Shown piece after piece: positions 16,811 to 26,605 of a stretch of DNA of 64,000 nt (position 1 is the first letter of the stretch; each line of letters begins with the position of its first letter). Source of the stretch: Actinomyces trachealis (lineage in GTDB: Bacteria; Actinomycetota; Actinomycetes; Actinomycetales; Actinomycetaceae); the NCBI RefSeq assembly GCF_015711475.1, contig NZ_CP065027.1, forward strand, positions 620,001 through 684,000. The letters are read 5' to 3'. The position numbers were made by a program, and so were the translations under genes. A model generated the notes under the pieces. The model was not told where the DNA came from, ran no database searches, and saw only the letters and a program-made list of their open reading frames with translations.

Positions 16811-17380
16811 GTGACACAGCTGCTGGCTCCCTACCGCTCGCCCTTGGGTCCGATGACTCTGGCGGTAGAGGTGGAGGTGGTAGTGGCGGCGCAGGTGCAG
16901 GTGGCGGGCGCGCACCTGCCTGCAGGCGGGGTCTTGGTGGGTGCGTGGTTCGACGGCCAGGCCCACGACCGTGCTGGCATCAGGGAGGATGCGCTCGCCG
17001 TCTCCGCCGCCAAGCTTTCAGAGCCCCCGGTACTGGTGGCCGCCCGCAGCTGGCTGGACCAGTACTTTAGGGGTGGCGAGCCCGGGGAGCCGCCTGCGCT
17101 GGCATTGCGTGGCACGCCTTTCCAGCAGCAGGTCTGGAGCCTGCTACGCCAGATCCCCCGCGGACAGACCTGCACCTACGGCCAGCTGGCCCAGGCGGTG
17201 GCCGCCGCCACGGGTGCAGCCTGCTCGGCCCGCGCCGTGGGCGGGGCGGTAGGACGCAACCCCATCAGCGTGATCGTGCCCTGCCACCGGGTCGTGGGGG
17301 CGGACGGGCAGCTGACCGGGTACGCGGGCGGGACGGCACGCAAGAAGTCTCTGCTGCGCTTGGAGGGGGCGGTGTTGTAG
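16811..17380 (+). CDS. ogt: Methylated-DNA-protein-cysteine S-methyltransferase
   Basis: 189 residues from GTG 16811; the frame opens at TTG 16778, but the residues from [17 protein letters not shown] match the usual N-terminus. The active-site block [12 protein letters not shown] (acceptor Cys) and the helix-turn-helix region [16 protein letters not shown] and [10 protein letters not shown] are complete, and the C-terminal [13 protein letters not shown] is standard. It repairs O6-alkylguanine by transfer to Cys. It is a single-gene unit downstream of the kinase remnant. Confidence 0.92.
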   Translation: MTQLLAPYRSPLGPMTLAVEVEVVVAAQVQVAGAHLPAGGVLVGAWFDGQAHDRAGIREDALAVSAAKLSEPPVLVAARSWLDQYFRGGEPGEPPALALRGTPFQQQVWSLLRQIPRGQTCTYGQLAQAVAAATGAACSARAVGGAVGRNPISVIVPCHRVVGADGQLTGYAGGTARKKSLLRLEGAVL

Positions 17381-17463
17381 GGCGCTGTGGGCTAGACCTT
17401 GCGACAGTGGGCCGCCCACGCTTGCCGCCGGTACCCAAGGGCACGTACGCTGAGCCTACCTAG

Positions 17464-17475
17464 GTGTCATGACAC
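17464..17475. promoter_or_regulatory. Perfect 12-bp palindrome upstream of the isochorismatase-like gene
   Basis: GTGTCATGACAC, centred 29 nt before ATG 17498, with nearly symmetrical CCTAG/CTAGG flanks. Its position between the likely promoter and the ribosome site suits a repressor operator. The binding protein is unknown. Confidence 0.45.
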
Positions 17476-17497
17476 TAGGACGGGCGAAAGGACCACC

Positions 17498-18088
17498 ATG
17501 GCGCTCCCTGAACCACAGCCCACCCCCTGGCAGAGCAGCAACGAGCTGGACCTGGAGCGGGCCGCACTGATCGTCGTCGACGTGCTGGGCGGTAGCAACC
17601 CCGTCCCGGAGGTCCTGCAGGAGATGGCCGCTAGCTCTGTGCGCCTAACCCGCGCGGCCCGGGCGGCCAAGGTGCCGGTGTTCTTTGCCTGCGACAATCA
17701 CCTCCCGGGCACCGACCTGGAGGAGACGCTATGGGGCGCCCACTCGGTCCGGGGGACCCAGGACGCCAAGCCCCTGGACGCCTTCGAGGTCACGGAGCAG
17801 GACTACGTGGTCCCCAAGCGCCGCTACTCCGCCTTCTACGCCACTGACCTAGACCTGACCCTGCGTGAGCTGGGGCGGGACACCCTGATCGTGGTGGGGG
17901 CCGACACCAATATCTGTGTGCTGCACACCCTGGCCAGCGCCTATTACTTGGGCTACCGCACCATCGTGCCCGCGGACGCCACCGCCACCTTCCTGGTGGG
18001 CAACCAGGAGGACGGGCTGGCCTACTTCTCACGGGTCTTCGACACCCGGGTGACCACCACCGAGGACGTGCTTGCGGCGCTGGCCTGA
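17498..18088 (+). CDS. Isochorismatase-family cysteine hydrolase
   Basis: 196 residues from ATG 17498, preceded by GAAAGGACC. The frame is open 99 nt further upstream but without a ribosome site. Catalytic Asp lies in ALIVVDVLGG, Lys in YVVPKRRYSAF and nucleophile Cys in VVGADTNICVLHT. This places it in the nicotinamidase/isochorismatase-like fold. True isochorismatases carry extra domains; this stand-alone form is more likely an amidase such as a ureidoacrylate- or nicotinamidase-like enzyme. The substrate is not resolved. The palindrome at 17464-17475 suggests local regulation. Confidence 0.85.
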   Translation: MALPEPQPTPWQSSNELDLERAALIVVDVLGGSNPVPEVLQEMAASSVRLTRAARAAKVPVFFACDNHLPGTDLEETLWGAHSVRGTQDAKPLDAFEVTEQDYVVPKRRYSAFYATDLDLTLRELGRDTLIVVGADTNICVLHTLASAYYLGYRTIVPADATATFLVGNQEDGLAYFSRVFDTRVTTTEDVLAALA

Positions 18089-18203
18089 GCGCGGACGGGC
18101 TAGGTGAGGGCGCGCTCCTGCGGCACGAGCACCAACGCCGGAAGCGAATTTAGGTAACCCTTACCAGCCTCGTGGAATATGGTCGGGGGACTGGAGGTGT
18201 TCC

Positions 18204-21200
18204 ATGCTCGAACTCCACGACGTCACCAAGTCCTACCGCACCGCATCCCTGACCCAGACCGCCCTGGACCGAGTCAGCCTGTCCTTCCGCGACAACGAGT
18301 TCGTGGCCGTGCTGGGCCAGTCAGGCTCCGGCAAGACCACCCTGCTCAACGTCATCGGGGGTCTGGACCAATTCGACGACGGCGACCTGGTCATCGACGG
18401 CGTGTCCACCCAGGACTACCGCGACCGCGACTGGGACACCTACCGCAACAACCGCATCGGCTTCGTCTTCCAGTCCTACAACCTCATTCCCCACCAGAGC
18501 GTGCTGGCCAACGTCGAGTTGGCCCTGACCCTCTCCGGGGTCTCCCGCTCCCAGCGGCGCGCCCGCGCCCGCCAGGCCCTAGAGGACGTCGGCCTGGCCG
18601 AGCACTCCCACAAGCGCCCCTCCCAGCTCTCCGGCGGGCAGATGCAGCGCGTGGCCATCGCCCGCGCCCTGATAAACGACCCGAAGATACTCCTGGCCGA
18701 CGAGCCCACCGGTGCCCTGGACTCCGCCACCTCCATCCAGGTCATGGACCTGCTGCGGGAGGTGGCCCGCGAGCGGCTGGTCATCATGGTCACCCACAAC
18801 CCGGAGCTGGCACGCTCCTACGCCAACCGGGTGGTGACCCTGGCGGACGGCCAGGTCCAGGCGGATACCAACCCCTTCGACCCCGCCGCGCCCGCGAACA
18901 GCCAGGCAGACGGCCAGACGGAGGGGCAGGCGGAGGGTCAGGCAGCTGAGCAGGACCTGGAGCAGGAGACGCAGGAGACGGGTCTGTTGTCGCTGCTGCC
19001 AGGGCGCAGCCGCACCACAGCCCCCGCCCGCGCCACCCGCATGGGGCTGCTGACCGCCCTGGCGCTGTCCTTCAACAACCTGATGACCAAGAAGGGGCGC
19101 ACCCTCATGACCTCCTTCGCGGGGTCCATCGGGATCATTGGGATTGCCGCGATCCTGGCCCTGGCCAACGGGGTCAACGCCTATATCGCTAAAACGGAGG
19201 AGGAGGCCCTGACCTCCTACCCGCTGTCCATCCAGCGCTCCACCATGGACCTGGGCTCCGTGATCGAGGCCGCCGACGACGACCGCGCCCAGGGCTCCTC
19301 GCAGGCGCAGGCAGGCCACCTGCGCACCCGCAACGCCTTCACTGCCATGATGGGTTCCCGCTCCACCAATGACCTGGCCTCCCTCAAGGCCTTCCTGGAG
19401 ATCGACGGCGGCGGGGTGCACCAACACGTGCGCTCCATTGAGTACCACTACAATGTGACACCGCAGATCTACCGCAAGGACACCTCCCAGGGGGTCGTGC
19501 AGGTACACCCTGAGCAGGCGGTCGCCAAGGTCCGTAGCGCCGCCGCAGCCAGCCCCCTCGCCTCCTTCTTCTCCCTGGACGCTTTCAAGGAGATGCCTGC
19601 CGAGCCCTCCCTGTACCAGGAGAGTTACGAGGTGATGGCCGGGACCTGGCCCACCCAGCCCACCGAGCTGGTGCTGGTACTCAACCCCGACGGCACCATG
19701 CAGGACCTCTACGAGTACACCCTGGGCCTGCGCGACCACACCGAGCTGGACAAGATGATGGCCGCCTACCTGGACCGGCAGAACGTCACCTCCGCCGCCG
19801 CCCACGTGGGTCCGGGCAGCTCAGAGGGCGTGGAAGCCACCCCCGGTCCTGGTAGCCAGGGGCTCCAGGACAGCCGTGAGTACCGCTACGAGGACATCCT
19901 GGGCACCACCTTCTCACTGGTGCCCGCCTCGGCGCGCTACCAGTATGACCAGGACTACGGGGTGTGGACTGACCTCTCCCAGGATCAGGAGCACATGCGC
20001 CAAGCTATCTCCCAGGGCCGTGACCTGCAGGTGGTGGGCATCGTCAAGCCCAAGGGCAAGGAGGACGGCATGCTGCGCGGCCTGTGCTACCTGCCCTCCC
20101 TGACTGCGCAGGTCATTGAGCAGGCCGCCTCCTCCCAGATCGTTAAGGATCAGCTGGCCTACCCGGAGCGGGATGTGTTCACCGGCAAGACCTTCACCGA
20201 GCTGGCGGACCAGGCTAAACAGGGGCCCCAGGGCCTGGACCTCAGTTCCCTGTTCACGGTGGACGGCGAGCAGATCAAGGCGGCCTTCAAGGTGGACCCC
20301 ACCGTCTTGCAGACCGACCTGGACAGCTTGGACCTCTCGGGGGTGAACGCCAGCTCCATCGACGTCGGCTCCCTGGACCTGTCCGGGCTGGACCTGAGCA
20401 GCCTGGACCTGAGCGAGGCCGCCCAGCTGGACCTGTCTGGACTGGACCTGAGTACCCTGAACCTGACCGACCTGGCCACCAGGTACCCCCAGCTGGCCCA
20501 GGTGGACTACGTCTCCATCATCACCAAGGCTCTGGCGGACGGTGCCATCAAGGACACGGCCGGGGCCCAGGTCTCGGCCACCGCCGCCCAGGTACTCAGC
20601 GGCTTCACCAAGTACGCCTCCGAACACCCTGGCCCGGACACTGATGGCGACGGCGTGCCGGAGACCAACATGGTCCAGCTGGTCGCCGACTACCTGGCTA
20701 CGCCTGAGGTCTCCAAGGCCATCAACGATGTCGCCACCTCCGACCAGGTGTTGGACCGCGCCAAGCTGACCAGCAACCTCACCACCGCCCTAGGCCAGGA
20801 CCCCGCCATCGCCGTCGTGGCCAAGGACGTGGGGGACAAGGCGGCCGCAGTTATCGGCCAGGAGATCAGCAAACAGCTGGCCAACAACCTTTCTAAGGCC
20901 ATCTCCACCACCCTGTCCAGCTACCTGCAGCAGACCTTCTCCAGCGCTATGACGCAGATGATGACTGCGCTTCAGACGCAGATCTCCACCCAGGTGGAGA
21001 AGGCCATGACCTCCCTGGCCAGCAACCTGTCCCGGGCCATGAGTGTGGACGAGGAGGCCTTCAAGAAGGCCTTCAACCTGTCCATGAACCAGGAGCAGCT
21101 TAGTGCCCTGCTCAGCACTCTCATGCGGACCACCACGACCAGCCGGGACTCCAACCTGGCGGGCCTGGGCTGGGCCGACACCGCCGACCCCTCCGCCATC

Positions 21201-21761
21201 GACATCTACCCCAAGGATTTCAAGGCGAAGGACGCGATCAAGACGGTGCTGGCCGAATACAACCAGGCGCGCACCCAGGCGGGGGAGGAGTCCAAGACCA
21301 TCCGCTACACCGACGTGGTCGCCCTGCTGATGAGTTCGGTGACCCGCATCATCAACATCATCACCTGGATGCTGGTTGCTTTCGTGTCCATCTCCCTGGT
21401 GGTCTCCTCCATCATGATCGCGATCATCACCTACATTTCCGTGCTGGAGCGCAAGAAGGAGATCGGGATCCTGCGGGCGATCGGCGCCTCCAAGGCCGAT
21501 GTCCGCCACGTGTTCAACGCCGAGACCTTGATCGAAGGGCTGCTGGCGGGGCTGCTGGGCATCGGGATCACCCTGCTGCTGAGCCTGCCCGCCAACGCCT
21601 TCGTGTCGGCGCGCTTTGGCGTGTACCCGATAGCCCACCTGCCGACGGGGGCGGCGCTAGTCCTGATCGGGGTGTCGGTGGGGCTGACGCTCTTCGCCGG
21701 GCTGCTGCCAGCCAGCAAGGCCGCCCGGGAAGACCCGGTGGAGGCCCTGCGCAGCGAGTAG
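18204..21761 (+). CDS. Giant MacB-like ABC transporter, fused ATPase and FtsX-type permease
   Basis: 1185 residues. The N-terminal ATPase (about 1-225) has Walker A GQSGSGKT (38-45), Q-loop SYNLIP, signature LSGGQMQR and Walker [15 protein letters not shown] Gln/Glu-rich linker follows (about 230-258). The first membrane helix is near 303-328 ([17 protein letters not shown]). About 700 extracytoplasmic residues come next, with an LDLS-type repeat tract near 705-755. The C-terminal FtsX domain has three helices between about 1045 and 1175, with [28 protein letters not shown] precedes ATG 18204. Relatives export peptides or lipids or sense antimicrobial peptides; the cargo is unknown. Confidence 0.88.
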   Translation: MLELHDVTKSYRTASLTQTALDRVSLSFRDNEFVAVLGQSGSGKTTLLNVIGGLDQFDDGDLVIDGVSTQDYRDRDWDTYRNNRIGFVFQSYNLIPHQSVLANVELALTLSGVSRSQRRARARQALEDVGLAEHSHKRPSQLSGGQMQRVAIARALINDPKILLADEPTGALDSATSIQVMDLLREVARERLVIMVTHNPELARSYANRVVTLADGQVQADTNPFDPAAPANSQADGQTEGQAEGQAAEQDLEQETQETGLLSLLPGRSRTTAPARATRMGLLTALALSFNNLMTKKGRTLMTSFAGSIGIIGIAAILALANGVNAYIAKTEEEALTSYPLSIQRSTMDLGSVIEAADDDRAQGSSQAQAGHLRTRNAFTAMMGSRSTNDLASLKAFLEIDGGGVHQHVRSIEYHYNVTPQIYRKDTSQGVVQVHPEQAVAKVRSAAAASPLASFFSLDAFKEMPAEPSLYQESYEVMAGTWPTQPTELVLVLNPDGTMQDLYEYTLGLRDHTELDKMMAAYLDRQNVTSAAAHVGPGSSEGVEATPGPGSQGLQDSREYRYEDILGTTFSLVPASARYQYDQDYGVWTDLSQDQEHMRQAISQGRDLQVVGIVKPKGKEDGMLRGLCYLPSLTAQVIEQAASSQIVKDQLAYPERDVFTGKTFTELADQAKQGPQGLDLSSLFTVDGEQIKAAFKVDPTVLQTDLDSLDLSGVNASSIDVGSLDLSGLDLSSLDLSEAAQLDLSGLDLSTLNLTDLATRYPQLAQVDYVSIITKALADGAIKDTAGAQVSATAAQVLSGFTKYASEHPGPDTDGDGVPETNMVQLVADYLATPEVSKAINDVATSDQVLDRAKLTSNLTTALGQDPAIAVVAKDVGDKAAAVIGQEISKQLANNLSKAISTTLSSYLQQTFSSAMTQMMTALQTQISTQVEKAMTSLASNLSRAMSVDEEAFKKAFNLSMNQEQLSALLSTLMRTTTTSRDSNLAGLGWADTADPSAIDIYPKDFKAKDAIKTVLAEYNQARTQAGEESKTIRYTDVVALLMSSVTRIINIITWMLVAFVSISLVVSSIMIAIITYISVLERKKEIGILRAIGASKADVRHVFNAETLIEGLLAGLLGIGITLLLSLPANAFVSARFGVYPIAHLPTGAALVLIGVSVGLTLFAGLLPASKAAREDPVEALRSE

Positions 21762-21855
21762 GCCAGGTTTCCCGCCCAACGGGCCGGTGGCGCGCGGGCG
21801 GGATCTGCGGCCTCTAATACGGCAACTGGGGGCAGGAGGCTGGCAGTATCTAGGG

Positions 21856-23472
21856 GTGACGAGTAACAGCGTGTCAGAACCCGGCAACCCGTGCCTGGCT
21901 CCAGGCGCCGCCCCGGACGGGGCGGCCGCCACCGGCAACGAGCAGACGCGCAACCCGCTGGCCCCCGCCGTGCCGAGCCTGGTGCCTGCCAACCCCGTGC
22001 TCCTGCAGGCCTTCGCCTGGGACTTGACCGCCGACTCCAGCCACTGGCGGCTCCTGGCGGACAACGCCCAGCTGCTGGCGGACGCAGGCGTCACCAGCGT
22101 GTGGCTGCCACCGGCCTATAAGGGGCAGGGTGGGGTGGGGGACGTCGGCTACGGCGTCTACGATCTCTACGACCTGGGGGAGTTTGACCAGAAGGGCACC
22201 ATCCCCACCAAGTACGGCACCAAGGACGAGTACCTGGCTGCTGTCGCCGCCCTGCACCGGGCAGGCATCAGTGTGCTCGCGGACGTGGTTCTCAACCACA
22301 TGATGGGCGGGGACCAGTCAGAGATCGTGCGCGCCACCGAGGTGGACCCCTACGACCGTAACCGTCCCCTGGGGGAGCCCCACGAGATCACCACCTGGAC
22401 CCGCTACACCTTCCCCGGCCGCGGCACCACTTACTCAGACTTCACCTGGGACGCCAGCTGCTTTAGGGGCGTGGACTGGGACCAGAGCACCCAGCGCTCC
22501 GCCCTGTTTCTCTTTGAAGGTAAGCAGTGGGCCAGCCAGGTCTCCCAGGAGAACGGCAACTACGACTACCTCATGGGCACCGATGTGGACACCCAGGACC
22601 TCCGCGTGGCCGCCGAACTGGACCGTTGGGGGGAGTGGTTCGTGCGCACCACCGGTGTGGATGGCCTGCGCCTGGACGCCGTCAAGCACATAGACCGGGA
22701 CTTCTACTCGCGCTGGCTGCCCCGCCTGCGTCAGGCCATTGGCCGTCGCCTGCCGGCCGTGGGCGAATACTGGTCCGCTGACCTGGGCGAGTTGCAGGCC
22801 TACCTGGGGGCGGAGCCCGTCATGAGCCTGTTCGACGTGCCCCTGCACTTCCAGCTCCATGCCGCCTCCTGCTCCAACGGGGACGTGGACCTCTCCCGTA
22901 TCCTTGAGGGCACCCTGGTGGGTACGGACCCGCAGCACGCGGTGACCTTTGTGGATAATCACGACACCCAGCCCCGCCAGGCCCTGGCCTCCACCGTCCA
23001 GTCTTGGTTCAAACCCAGCGCCTACGCCCTGATCCTGCTGCGTGCCCAGGGCCTGCCCTGCATCTTCTGGGGTGACCTGTTTGGCACCCCAGAGACCGGC
23101 GACCTGCCCGCCGTCGTGGAGCTGCCCCTGCTCATGGCCCTGCGCCGCACCCTGGCCCACGGCCGACAGTACGACGCCCTGGACAACCCGGACGTCATCG
23201 GCTTCAGCCGTGAGGGCGACGCCGCCCACCCCGGTTCGGGCCTAGCCGTGCTGCTCTCTGACCGGCGTCACGCCACCAAGTGGCTGGAGGTGGGGGCCGC
23301 CCACGCTGGGGAGGAGTGGATCTGTGTGCTCGGTGGGCATGACACCGTGGTGGTCAACCCTGACGGCTGGCTTGAGGCCACCGTCGCTGACGGTGGCCTC
23401 AGTATCTACGTGCCCGCCGCCGCGGAGCCCGTGCTGGAGCGCGAGGGGCGCCGCCTGCTGCGTCAACGCTGA
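21856..23472 (+). CDS. Cytoplasmic alpha-amylase (GH13 subfamily 5-like)
   Basis: About 538 residues. It hydrolyses internal alpha-1,4 glucan bonds. It shows LLQAFAWD and VTSVWLPPAYKG, region I VLADVVLNH, catalytic Asp in GLRLDAVKHID, acid Glu in AVGEYWS and region IV VDNHDTQP. These are typical of the intracellular AmyA-like liquefying amylases. There is no signal peptide, so it probably acts on stored glycogen or imported dextrins and complements the glg genes further along. The frame opens at 21787; GTG 21856 or GTG 21871 is the more likely start, since coding character begins just after. No clear ribosome site. Confidence 0.88.
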   Translation: MTSNSVSEPGNPCLAPGAAPDGAAATGNEQTRNPLAPAVPSLVPANPVLLQAFAWDLTADSSHWRLLADNAQLLADAGVTSVWLPPAYKGQGGVGDVGYGVYDLYDLGEFDQKGTIPTKYGTKDEYLAAVAALHRAGISVLADVVLNHMMGGDQSEIVRATEVDPYDRNRPLGEPHEITTWTRYTFPGRGTTYSDFTWDASCFRGVDWDQSTQRSALFLFEGKQWASQVSQENGNYDYLMGTDVDTQDLRVAAELDRWGEWFVRTTGVDGLRLDAVKHIDRDFYSRWLPRLRQAIGRRLPAVGEYWSADLGELQAYLGAEPVMSLFDVPLHFQLHAASCSNGDVDLSRILEGTLVGTDPQHAVTFVDNHDTQPRQALASTVQSWFKPSAYALILLRAQGLPCIFWGDLFGTPETGDLPAVVELPLLMALRRTLAHGRQYDALDNPDVIGFSREGDAAHPGSGLAVLLSDRRHATKWLEVGAAHAGEEWICVLGGHDTVVVNPDGWLEATVADGGLSIYVPAAAEPVLEREGRRLLRQR

Positions 23473-23543
23473 CGGCGGCGGGTGGGCGCGAGTATGGTGC
23501 CAGCAGACGCCGTCGCCCGGCGGCCAGGCCCAAGGAGGAACCC

Positions 23544-24128
23544 GTGCCCAGCCCAGACCAGACCAGCACTGACCAAACCGTAGCCGTACTCATTGCCCCC
23601 GGCCTGGAGGAGGTGGAGGCCCTGGCCGTGGCGGACGTGCTCTACCGCGCTGGCGTGCGCGTGGATCTGCTCTCCATCACCGACTCCCTAGAAGTCACCA
23701 GTTCCCACAAGCTCACCTTCCGCTGCGACGCTTTGGCGGCAGACATTGACCTGTCCGGCTACACCCTGGTGATGCTGCCCGGCGGCATCCCCGGTACCCC
23801 CAATCTCAAAGCTTGCGAGCAAGTCACCACGGAGGTCACCCGCCGCGTCCAGGCCGGTGAACCCCTAGCTGCCATCTGCGCTGCCCCCTCGATCCTGGCG
23901 GAGTTGGGTCTGCTGCGTGGGCGCCAGGCCACCGCTAACCCTGCTTTTATGCAGGTGCTGGAGAACTGCGGAGCCACCCCCCGGACCGAGCCCGTGGTGG
24001 TGGATGGTGCGGTGCTCACCAGCCGGGGCATGGGCACCGCCATCGACCTAGGCCTGGAGATTGTGCGTCAGCTGCTTGATGAGGCGGCCGTGGACAAAGT
24101 CAAGGCGGGTATCGTCTACCAGGGCTGA
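23544..24128 (+). CDS. DJ-1/PfpI-family protein
   Basis: 194 residues. Strong AAGGAGG before GTG 23544. The elbow AAICAAPSIL holds the conserved Cys, and the conserved Glu is in APGLEEVEALA. GTLVMLPGGIPG-like and TSRGMGTAIDLGLEIV segments are typical of the DJ-1 branch (often mislabelled as thiazole biosynthesis). Members act as glyoxalase or deglycase-like stress proteins; the exact role is uncertain. It lies 71 nt after the amylase, possibly under its own promoter (TATGGT at about 23493). Confidence 0.88.
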   Translation: MPSPDQTSTDQTVAVLIAPGLEEVEALAVADVLYRAGVRVDLLSITDSLEVTSSHKLTFRCDALAADIDLSGYTLVMLPGGIPGTPNLKACEQVTTEVTRRVQAGEPLAAICAAPSILAELGLLRGRQATANPAFMQVLENCGATPRTEPVVVDGAVLTSRGMGTAIDLGLEIVRQLLDEAAVDKVKAGIVYQG

Positions 24129-24147
24129 CCCGGTGACGGGGGGCGGC

Positions 24148-24525
24148 TCAGGCCTTCTCATCCTTGCGGCGCGGCACGAATGCCAGCACCAGTAGGAGCA
24201 CGCCCAGGCCACCGATCACGCCGATAGAGATCTTGGTCAGGTCCAAAGGCATACCCACGCCGATGGCGATCAGCAGCAAACCCAGCACCGCCAGGAACAC
24301 ACCCCAGGTGATCGTGCCCGAGCGTATCGTGGTGGACACGGGCACCGGGGCCATGGGGTCAGGGCGGTTGGCGGACCAAACCCCGTCATGGTTCAGGGCG
24401 CCGACGCCGTCGGTGGCGTTGGTGGCACCTGCCGCAGGGGCCTGGGGCAGCGGCATGGTCGGTAAGCTCTTGGTGGAGGCTACTTCAGGGGTGTGGGCGG
24501 AAGGACTGGCTGGGGTGGTACTCAT
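24148..24525 (-). CDS. Small membrane protein, unknown function
   Basis: 125 residues. The first 65 are Pro/Ala/Thr-rich and hydrophilic. Two membrane helices follow (TWGVFLAVLGLLLIAIGVG and IGVIGGLGVLLLVLAFVP) with a basic tail. CAGGAGCCC precedes ATG 24525. It is downstream of the PspC protein on the same strand (47-nt gap), so probably co-transcribed and part of the same envelope-stress unit. No family recognised. Confidence 0.7.
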   Translation of the reverse strand: MSTTPASPSAHTPEVASTKSLPTMPLPQAPAAGATNATDGVGALNHDGVWSANRPDPMAPVPVSTTIRSGTITWGVFLAVLGLLLIAIGVGMPLDLTKISIGVIGGLGVLLLVLAFVPRRKDEKA

Positions 24526-24572
24526 CGTTGGGCTCCTGTCATGTTCGGTTTTCAGGTCGGTTTGGTGCGAGC

Positions 24573-26468
24573 TCAGCCTTGCGTGGGACTCGCGGTAGAA
24601 AAGGCAGCAGGACTGCTTGCCGGGCTACTGCTGGGGGTGGCGGCTGGGCCGCTGGGCTCCGGGGAGGGGGTGGTATCAGGCTGAGCCAGGTTCCCGTGCT
24701 TGAGTGTCTCGGTCACGCATTGCAGGTAGTTCTTGTACTCGTTGCTGCTCAGGGGGTAGGTCCTGGCGTCCGCGCCCAGGACGAACTCGACGGTGCTGTC
24801 TCCCGTATCCGGGTTGCGCTGTGCCTGATCGATGCAGATCTGGGACTGCTCGGTGGTGATGGCGGGGTGGTCGCTGCCAGGCACAGGCACACTGTTTCCG
24901 CTCACTCCTTGCGCACTGTTCCAGTGCTTCACCACCCACGTGCCGTCCTTGAGCACCTGGCCCGTCCAGGTGGTTGTGTCAGCTGAGCGCTCAGAGACCC
25001 GGACGTTGCCCACACCGACCTCCAGGTGCAGGTCGATGAGGTTGGTGGCCTCAGGTGAGGTGAGCAGCTTGTTGCCGACGACTCCAAGCCTCCGGTAGCT
25101 GTATGCGTGCACCACCTCTCCGTCCAGGTTGTAGCTGGTGGTGTCGGGGTAACTGTGCCCGGAGGCGTGTTGCTGGAGCAACTGACCATCCACCGCCCAC
25201 TGTGAGCCTGTTGCCATGTCCAGGTAGCCGATGCCGAGGCTGGCGGCGACTCGCGTCCCCCGCCCCTGGGGCAGGATCACCTGCACGTTGCCGACGCCGA
25301 CTTCCAGGTTCAGCCTGCGTGGGGTGGCGTCTGCGGGCATATCCGTGAGGTCAACCAGCACGTCGCCGATGCCGACCTCGACTGAGTTTGAGGAGGCGTC
25401 AGAGAGCTGCGCCCAGGTGATGGTCCGGCTCTGGGAGAATCCGTTGTCAAGGGCGCGCAGCGTGCTAGCAGGCACAGCAGCTCCCAGTGCCAGTGCGGGA
25501 AGCGCAGCGAATAGGCTGAGCGCGCCGACGGCGCTGAGCCAGCCGCCGTGCCGCCCTCGCAGTCCACTGACGGCAACCCCCAAGCCGATGATGAGGACCA
25601 GTGCGCCCAGACCGACCAGCGGCATTGTCATTCTTGTGCCGTGCACATGGGCGACCCACCCACAACCAGCGATCACCAGTAGGCCCAGCCCCAGCGATAG
25701 CAAACTAATGGTGCGTTCCGGCCCCAGCACGCGGGGGCGCGGTGGGCGGACCGGGCGGGGCATTGGTCGCGCTGTGGGCTGCCATGCGGGCCGTTGATAG
25801 GGCGGCACCACCGCCGATGCTGATGCCGCCGTCGCGTTGAACGGTCCTGTGCTAGGTGCGGCCGCCTCCGGGCCCATCGCCGTAGCTGCAGCGCCTCTAT
25901 GCGTGGGCGCAGCCTGAGCAGCAGGCGGCTGGTAGCCACTAGGTGCGCCACCGCTAGGCCTGCGGGGACGAATCAACCACGCCACCAGCACCCAGATACC
26001 CAGGCCTAACAGAATCAGGGGTACCAGCGCAGTAAGCACCTCCATCCCAGAACCGTTCAGATACCAGTTCGGCAGGAAACCGTTGTTTGCGTGGAAGGCC
26101 CCCATGAGCGTGCCCGCACAGGCTCCAGCAAAGCCAGCACTCACCTCGCCCTGCAGCGCAGACTCCAGGTGGATGCGGCCATCGTCCTCCTCAGGCAGGA
26201 GGCCCCAGGCCAGCGAGTAAAGCAGTAGCCCAGCGCCCAGGAACATGGTGCCAACCACTACCAGCACCCGCACCAGCACGGGGTCCAGGTCAAAGCGGCG
26301 CGCCAAACCAGAACAGACTCCGCCAACCCAGCGGTCGTGACCCCGGAACAGGCCAGAGCGGCGGATCGAGTCAAAGAATGACCCCAGAGGCGCTGAGGAG
26401 GGCTGGTGGGGGGTGCCCTGCGGCTCAGCTGGGCCGGGAGCTGGTGGGGATGGGAAATTCATGTCCAT
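24573..26468 (-). CDS. PspC-domain membrane protein with LiaF-like C-terminus
   Basis: 631 residues. The PspC domain (about 34-95) has RWVGGVCSGLARRFDLDPVL and LVVVGTMFLGAGLLLYSLAW. More helices follow near 130-165, a Pro/Ala-rich loop, then a group of helices near 245-335. The extracytoplasmic C-terminus has repeated VEVGIGDVLVDLT, EVGVGNVQVILP and EVGVGNVRVSE segments, which look like the beta-solenoid toastrack fold seen in LiaF/adhesin-like proteins. It ends in a Ser/Pro-rich tail. It diverges from a PspC-containing histidine kinase, so it may be its sensor or negative-feedback partner. Role inferred. Confidence 0.8.
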   Translation of the reverse strand: MDMNFPSPPAPGPAEPQGTPHQPSSAPLGSFFDSIRRSGLFRGHDRWVGGVCSGLARRFDLDPVLVRVLVVVGTMFLGAGLLLYSLAWGLLPEEDDGRIHLESALQGEVSAGFAGACAGTLMGAFHANNGFLPNWYLNGSGMEVLTALVPLILLGLGIWVLVAWLIRPRRPSGGAPSGYQPPAAQAAPTHRGAAATAMGPEAAAPSTGPFNATAASASAVVPPYQRPAWQPTARPMPRPVRPPRPRVLGPERTISLLSLGLGLLVIAGCGWVAHVHGTRMTMPLVGLGALVLIIGLGVAVSGLRGRHGGWLSAVGALSLFAALPALALGAAVPASTLRALDNGFSQSRTITWAQLSDASSNSVEVGIGDVLVDLTDMPADATPRRLNLEVGVGNVQVILPQGRGTRVAASLGIGYLDMATGSQWAVDGQLLQQHASGHSYPDTTSYNLDGEVVHAYSYRRLGVVGNKLLTSPEATNLIDLHLEVGVGNVRVSERSADTTTWTGQVLKDGTWVVKHWNSAQGVSGNSVPVPGSDHPAITTEQSQICIDQAQRNPDTGDSTVEFVLGADARTYPLSSNEYKNYLQCVTETLKHGNLAQPDTTPSPEPSGPAATPSSSPASSPAAFSTASPTQG

Positions 26469-26605
26469 GCCTCAATGGTCCGGGGGTGCCGTAGCCTGCT
26501 GCTATCAGGGGACACCCCGAACCGTCCCTGAACCTTTCGGTTCGCGGCCCTGATTCCGCCTCCAGGCACCTTCAGGGGCCGGTAAGCCCGTGCCACGATT
26601 AGGGC

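Noticed and set aside
17399..17497. 33-residue N-terminal extension of the isochorismatase-like protein
   Set aside because: No ribosome site and Arg-rich non-coding character; ATG 17498 has GAAAGGA upstream and would leave the palindrome in the promoter region.
21847..21858. Leaderless start for the amylase at GTG 21856
   Set aside because: The TATCTA hexamer ends only 3 nt before the GTG, too close for a transcription start at that codon, so the gene was left out of the leaderless set.
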